DNA of 16,533 nt from assembly GCA_947176445.1 (NCBI GenBank), contig CAMWQK010000002.1, forward strand, positions 1-16,533, read 5' to 3'. How positions within the stretch are numbered: the stretch's first letter is position 1; each line of letters begins with the position of its first letter. Of this stretch, positions 13,067 to 16,533 are shown in pieces. The position numbers and the translations under genes are program-made. The notes under the pieces were generated by a model. It saw nothing but the letters and a program-made list of their open reading frames with translations. It ran no database searches and was not told the origin of the DNA. This DNA comes from an uncultured Clostridia bacterium (GTDB lineage Bacteria > Bacillota > Clostridia > Christensenellales > Borkfalkiaceae).

Positions 13067-14479
13067 ATGAACTGTAAACGTTGCGGGACGGAAAATCCCG
13101 AAGAGGCGGTTTACTGCCAGAACTGCGGCAAGCGGTTAGACGGTAAAATTTCCTGCCCCGTCTGCAAGACGATTAATCAGGAAGAGGCAAACTTCTGCAT
13201 TTCCTGCGGGGCAAAATTCAACGATAAAAAGATATGCACGGATTGCGGCACGGCGTTCGAGGGCAACTATTGCCCGAGCTGCGGCAAGTGCTATGTCGCT
13301 CCTGCGCAAAGCGGTAGCGCGGTCAGATCAAACGGCGATCGGCAGGGGAATAGCGCAACAAAGCCGTTTTGGGTAAAAATTGTCGATCTCGTCGGCGGGG
13401 CGCTCGCCATGGGCGCGCTGTTCTTTGCGCTCCTGTTTACCTTCTTCATCGGCATAACGGCGAGTGCCAACGGGGTAAGTGTGGACGAGGTTCCCTCGGC
13501 TTCCCTCGCGACGGGCATTTTCGACTACTTCGGGAGCGCATATACGGACATTGCCGATTCGCTCGAATTGATGGAATTTTACGACGGGTTCTTTGAATAC
13601 ACCGCCTACATCGGCACCGTATTCGGAACGATCGTCTCGGTTGCGACGATCGTGTGCGTGCTCATTTTCTCCATTCTGGCAATCGTCCGCTACGTGAATG
13701 CCGTGACGGGCAGGTCGGAAAAACCGTATACGGGCTTTACGCTCGCCGCCGTGTTCTCCTTCCTTGGCGGATGTATGGCGTTCAAAGCGCTGCACGCGGC
13801 GGAAATCAGTGCGAGCTCCGAGAAAATTTTAGTCGCGTTCAACGGTGCGACAACGGCGGGTATCGTGCTCTCCTGCGTGTTCCTCGGGCTCTTCCTCTGC
13901 TGTAAAATCGTATGCAACGCGAAGCGTCTCTTTGCGGAAAAGGGAATTGTTCCCGTCTGCCTTGCGGGCGTGGCGGCAATTTTGCTCGGAATTGCTCTCT
14001 ACTTTGTCGGTTCGCCGATAGGCACGTGCAGCGTGAAATCGAAGTGGACGAGCGGTCCGTTTGCGGTGGGATATAGCGGAATTCTCTCGCTCGTTATTAC
14101 AACGAGCGGCGGTGGCGGCGTGATCGCCGATGATTACATTTCAAGTGTCGTGCTTTCGAATATCGTATTTATCGCGCAGACCGTACTGACCGTCCTTATC
14201 GCGGTTGCGATCGGCAAGAGCCTTGCAAACGTCGCGGCAAAGCGGGGAAAGGGCAATCTCGCCTATGCCATCACTGCGGAAGTGGCGGCAGTTGCACATC
14301 TCGTGCTCGCAATCATCACCGCGCAGGTATTCTGCGAGACGGCTTTGGAGGACATAACTTATACGCTCTCCTACACGGCTCCGATCGTGCTCCTCGTCTT
14401 TGCAACGCTCGGGCTGGTTGCCACCATCGTACACGCCGTATTTTTGGGCGGACAGAAAAAAGCGGAAAGGCTTGAATAA
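13067..14479 (+). CDS. Multi-pass membrane protein with three N-terminal zinc ribbons
   Basis: This 470-residue protein opens with three four-cysteine zinc ribbons: C3/C6/C17/C20, C30/C33/C44/C47 and C57/C60/C69/C72. A flexible Ser/Gly/Asn linker (78-100) follows, and then about eight hydrophobic segments near 106-133, 180-209, 223-241, 261-284, 294-315, 358-383, 399-422 and 437-460. The ribbons would be cytoplasmic. Similar zinc-ribbon membrane proteins are common in Clostridia but have no settled function, and I do not recognise a named family in the membrane part. A longer in-frame start at 12980 is rejected: it lies inside the tRNA terminator, upstream of the promoter. The ATG at 13067 has an AGAGGAG ribosome site. 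The gene has its own promoter and terminator. Confidence 0.85.
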   Translation: MNCKRCGTENPEEAVYCQNCGKRLDGKISCPVCKTINQEEANFCISCGAKFNDKKICTDCGTAFEGNYCPSCGKCYVAPAQSGSAVRSNGDRQGNSATKPFWVKIVDLVGGALAMGALFFALLFTFFIGITASANGVSVDEVPSASLATGIFDYFGSAYTDIADSLELMEFYDGFFEYTAYIGTVFGTIVSVATIVCVLIFSILAIVRYVNAVTGRSEKPYTGFTLAAVFSFLGGCMAFKALHAAEISASSEKILVAFNGATTAGIVLSCVFLGLFLCCKIVCNAKRLFAEKGIVPVCLAGVAAILLGIALYFVGSPIGTCSVKSKWTSGPFAVGYSGILSLVITTSGGGGVIADDYISSVVLSNIVFIAQTVLTVLIAVAIGKSLANVAAKRGKGNLAYAITAEVAAVAHLVLAIITAQVFCETALEDITYTLSYTAPIVLLVFATLGLVATIVHAVFLGGQKKAERLE

Positions 14480-14488
14480 AACGTATAA

Positions 14489-14518
14489 AAACGTCTCCGA
14501 TTTTCGGGGGCGTTTTTT
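14489..14518 (+). terminator. Rho-independent terminator after the zinc-ribbon gene
   Basis: An 11-bp stem with two G-T wobbles (14490-14500 with 14504-14514, loop TTT) is followed by a run of Ts. Confidence 0.85.
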
Positions 14519-14530
14519 GCAAATTCGGTA

Positions 14531-14559
14531 TTGCAATTTCGCGCGCGGTATGCTATAAT
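14531..14559 (+). promoter_or_regulatory. Sigma-A promoter of the uracil permease-upp operon
   Basis: The -35 is TTGCAA (14531-14536), the spacer is 17 bp and the -10 is an extended TGC-TATAAT (TATAAT at 14554-14559). The leader is about 38 nt, too short for a PyrR-type attenuator. Confidence 0.87.
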
Positions 14560-14603
14560 CAAAATTGCGAGTATTAAAAATTTATACAAAAGAGGTATCG
14601 TTT

Positions 14604-16040
14604 ATGAAGATGATCTACGGCGTGAAAGACCGCCCCAAAATCCCGCAGCTACTGCTCTTCGCACTGCAACAGCTCCTTGCGATCTTAGCTGCGACCATCG
14701 CAGTTCCCGCCATTATCGGACACGACATGTCACAGTCGGCGGCACTGTTCGGCGCGGGCGTAGGCACAATCGTCTACCTGCTCTTTACCAAGTTCAAGAG
14801 CCCCGTCTTCCTCGGCAGCTCGTTTGCCTTCCTCGGCTCGATGGCTGCGGCGTTCGCGGGCGGCGTATCGATGTCCGTCGGATATCTGGGCCTGCTCATC
14901 GGCGCAGTGTTTGCGGGACTTGTGTACGTTGCCATCGCGGTTGCCGTGCACTTTGCGGGCGTCAAGTGGATCGATAAGATCATGCCCGCCGTCGTCATCG
15001 GTCCGTGCGTTGCCATCATCGGACTTTCGCTCGCGGGGAACGCCATCGGCGATCTCTCGAAGGGGAGCGTGCTCGACGCGGCGCTCAACCCCGTCGGCTC
15101 GCCCTACATCGCAATCTTTTGCGGACTTGTCACGCTCGGTGTTACGATTGCCTGCTCCGTCTACGGCAAAAAGTTATTGAAGATGATTCCGTTCATCATA
15201 GGCGTGCTTGCGGGCTATGCCGTTGCGGCGATTTTCACGGGGATCGGTTATGCGGCGGACTGCGACGCGTTGAAGATCGTCAATTTCAGCCTATTCACCA
15301 AGATGCAGTGGTATCCCGACTTCTCGTTTATCACCGCGTTTAGCGGCGGCTATGACTTCGCGGGCTCCAACTTCGGGTCGTATCTTGCGACCATCGCGGT
15401 TGCGTACATTCCCGTCTCGTTCGTCGTGTTCGCAGAGCACATTGCCGATCATAAGAACATCTCTTCCATCATCGAGCAGGATCTTTTGAGCGATCCCGGT
15501 CTTTCGAGAACGCTCCTCGGCGACGGCGTCGGCTCGATCGCGGGCGCGCTCTTCGGTGGTTGCCCGAATACGACGTACGGCGAATCGGTGGGTTGCGTGG
15601 CGATCTCGGGGAACGCCTCGATCGCGACGATCTTCGTCACCGCGCTCATGGCGATCGTCGCCGCATTCATCGCACCGTTCACCACCTTCCTTGCGACCAT
15701 TCCGAGCTGCGTCATGGGCGGCGTGTGCGTGGCGCTCTACGGCTTCATCGCGGTGAGCGGCTTGAAGATGATCCAGAATGTCGACCTCGGCGATAACCGC
15801 AATCTCTTCGTCGTGTCCGTCATTCTCATTGCGGGCGTGGGCGGCATGACGCTCAACTTCGGCAAGATTACGATCACGGAAGTTGCGTGCGCGCTCATCT
15901 TGGGCATTCTCGTAAACCTCCTTGTCAATATCAAGAAGGATAAACCGCAGGCGGCTATCGAGCCGCTTCCCGAAGAAGTGAAGGAAGAGGCGGCAATTTC
16001 GAAGGAAGATGTACAAGTAAACGATAAAAAAGAGGAATAA
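14604..16040 (+). CDS. uraA: Uracil permease, NCS2 family
   Basis: This 478-residue integral membrane protein imports uracil by proton symport. It has a UraA-like layout, starting with [17 protein letters not shown] and many hydrophobic segments. The substrate-site motifs are recognisable: AEHIADH (Glu278 and following, where UraA has its uracil-binding Glu and His) and [10 protein letters not shown] (321-330, containing Glu327). The C-terminal ~35 residues are a charged cytoplasmic tail rich in Glu and Lys. The ATG at 14604 is chosen over an in-frame ATG at 14565: it has an AGAGG ribosome site 8 nt upstream, and the earlier ATG lies on or before the predicted transcription start. upp follows 4 bp after the stop, which supports uracil over xanthine as substrate. 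Confidence 0.93.
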   Translation: MKMIYGVKDRPKIPQLLLFALQQLLAILAATIAVPAIIGHDMSQSAALFGAGVGTIVYLLFTKFKSPVFLGSSFAFLGSMAAAFAGGVSMSVGYLGLLIGAVFAGLVYVAIAVAVHFAGVKWIDKIMPAVVIGPCVAIIGLSLAGNAIGDLSKGSVLDAALNPVGSPYIAIFCGLVTLGVTIACSVYGKKLLKMIPFIIGVLAGYAVAAIFTGIGYAADCDALKIVNFSLFTKMQWYPDFSFITAFSGGYDFAGSNFGSYLATIAVAYIPVSFVVFAEHIADHKNISSIIEQDLLSDPGLSRTLLGDGVGSIAGALFGGCPNTTYGESVGCVAISGNASIATIFVTALMAIVAAFIAPFTTFLATIPSCVMGGVCVALYGFIAVSGLKMIQNVDLGDNRNLFVVSVILIAGVGGMTLNFGKITITEVACALILGILVNLLVNIKKDKPQAAIEPLPEEVKEEAAISKEDVQVNDKKEE

Positions 16041-16044
16041 ACAA

Positions 16045-16533
16045 ATGGAAAAATTCAGTAACGTATTTGTATTCGATCATCCGCTCATCAAGCACAAGGT
16101 GTCGATCCTTCGCGACAAGAGCACGGGCATGAAGGAGTTCCGCGAGCTCATCGAGGAGATCACGACGATCATGACGTACGAGAGCATGCGCGACGTCAAG
16201 CTCGAGCCCGTCGTCGTGGAAACGCCCCTCGAAAAGACGACGCAGTACCGCGTGCCCGAGGAATCGATCGCCATCGTGCCCATTCTCCGCGCGGGGCTCG
16301 GCATGGTCAACGGCGTGCACAAGGTATTCCCGACGGCGCGCGTCGGACACATCGGCATGTACCGCGACGAGGAGACGCTCGAACCGCAGGAGTACTACTG
16401 TAAACTGCCCGAGGGGATCGAGAACAAGACGGTGTTCGTCGTCGATCCCATGCTTGCGACGGGCGGCTCGGCGTGCGACGCGCTTGTCGCACTCAAAAAG
16501 CGGGGCGTGAAGAACATCAAGATGATGTCCATC
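16045..16533 (+). CDS. upp: Uracil phosphoribosyltransferase (cut by window edge)
   Basis: The first 163 codons of a protein usually ~208 residues long are present; the C terminus lies beyond the window. It makes UMP from uracil and PRPP in the cytoplasm. The N terminus [18 protein letters not shown] and FRELIEEI are typical. The LRAG motif is at 81-84, and the PRPP-binding loop [11 protein letters not shown] is at 133-143. The gene starts 4 nt after the uracil permease stop, with AGAGGA at the end of the permease frame acting as its ribosome site. The two genes form a transport-and-salvage pair. Confidence 0.96.
   Translation, partial: MEKFSNVFVFDHPLIKHKVSILRDKSTGMKEFRELIEEITTIMTYESMRDVKLEPVVVETPLEKTTQYRVPEESIAIVPILRAGLGMVNGVHKVFPTARVGHIGMYRDEETLEPQEYYCKLPEGIENKTVFVVDPMLATGGSACDALVALKKRGVKNIKMMSI

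Noticed and set aside
14560..14603. PyrR-type attenuator before the uracil permease
   Set aside because: The leader is only about 40 nt with no terminator hairpin or PyrR-binding loop.
1..16533. CRISPR array, prophage or complete insertion sequence
   Set aside because: No regularly spaced repeats, no integrase, transposase or phage structural genes were seen anywhere in the window.

Overview
This window is a chromosomal segment of a Gram-positive, low-to-mid GC member of the Clostridia. Three things support that. Nearly every gene has a strong AGGAGG-type ribosome binding site. Nearly every transcription unit has a clean sigma-A promoter (TTGxxx, 16-17 bp, TATAAT, often with an extended TG). 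The sleB-ypeB spore-germination pair implies an endospore former. The large modular lipoproteins with Cys/Asp repeats recall gut Clostridia (perhaps a Christensenellales-like lineage), but that placement is only an inference.

Layout from left to right. (1) Minus strand, 1-1062: fruR (DeoR-family regulator) followed by the start of fruK, with a sigma-A promoter and four TTCA repeats exactly 10 bp apart upstream. (2) Plus strand, 1219-3203: two single-gene housekeeping units, a family I inorganic pyrophosphatase and a malic enzyme, each with its own promoter and terminator. (3) Plus strand, 3289-6341: the spore-cortex lytic operon sleB-ypeB. Here YpeB has an unusual, extremely lysine-rich N-terminal extension of about 226 residues before its membrane anchor. 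(4) 6058-6282: a 225-bp palindrome-rich intergenic element bounded by 12-bp perfect inverted repeats, then back-to-back terminators. (5) Minus strand, 6433-12487: three lipoprotein genes in two transcription units. One is a 1010-residue TlpA/thioredoxin fusion followed by a 134-residue small lipoprotein; the other is a separate 769-residue lipoprotein. They share an N-terminal prealbumin-like beta domain. The two large ones also share an unrecognised module, present twice in the TlpA protein and once in the 769-residue protein. (6) Plus strand, 12660-12991: a tRNA-Gly(CCC) gene behind a perfect consensus promoter, preceded by a broken tandem copy of itself. (7) Plus strand, 13011-14518: a membrane protein with three N-terminal zinc ribbons. 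(8) Plus strand, 14531 to the window end: a uracil salvage operon, uracil permease then upp (cut by the window edge).

The fru, ppa, malic enzyme, tRNA and uracil units are ordinary metabolism. The best candidates for undescribed biology are the lipoprotein cluster with its repeated module and extracytoplasmic thioredoxin domain, the basic spore-core-facing tail on YpeB, the palindromic element, and the rearranged tRNA-Gly locus. All family assignments come from reading motifs by eye; no database search was possible.
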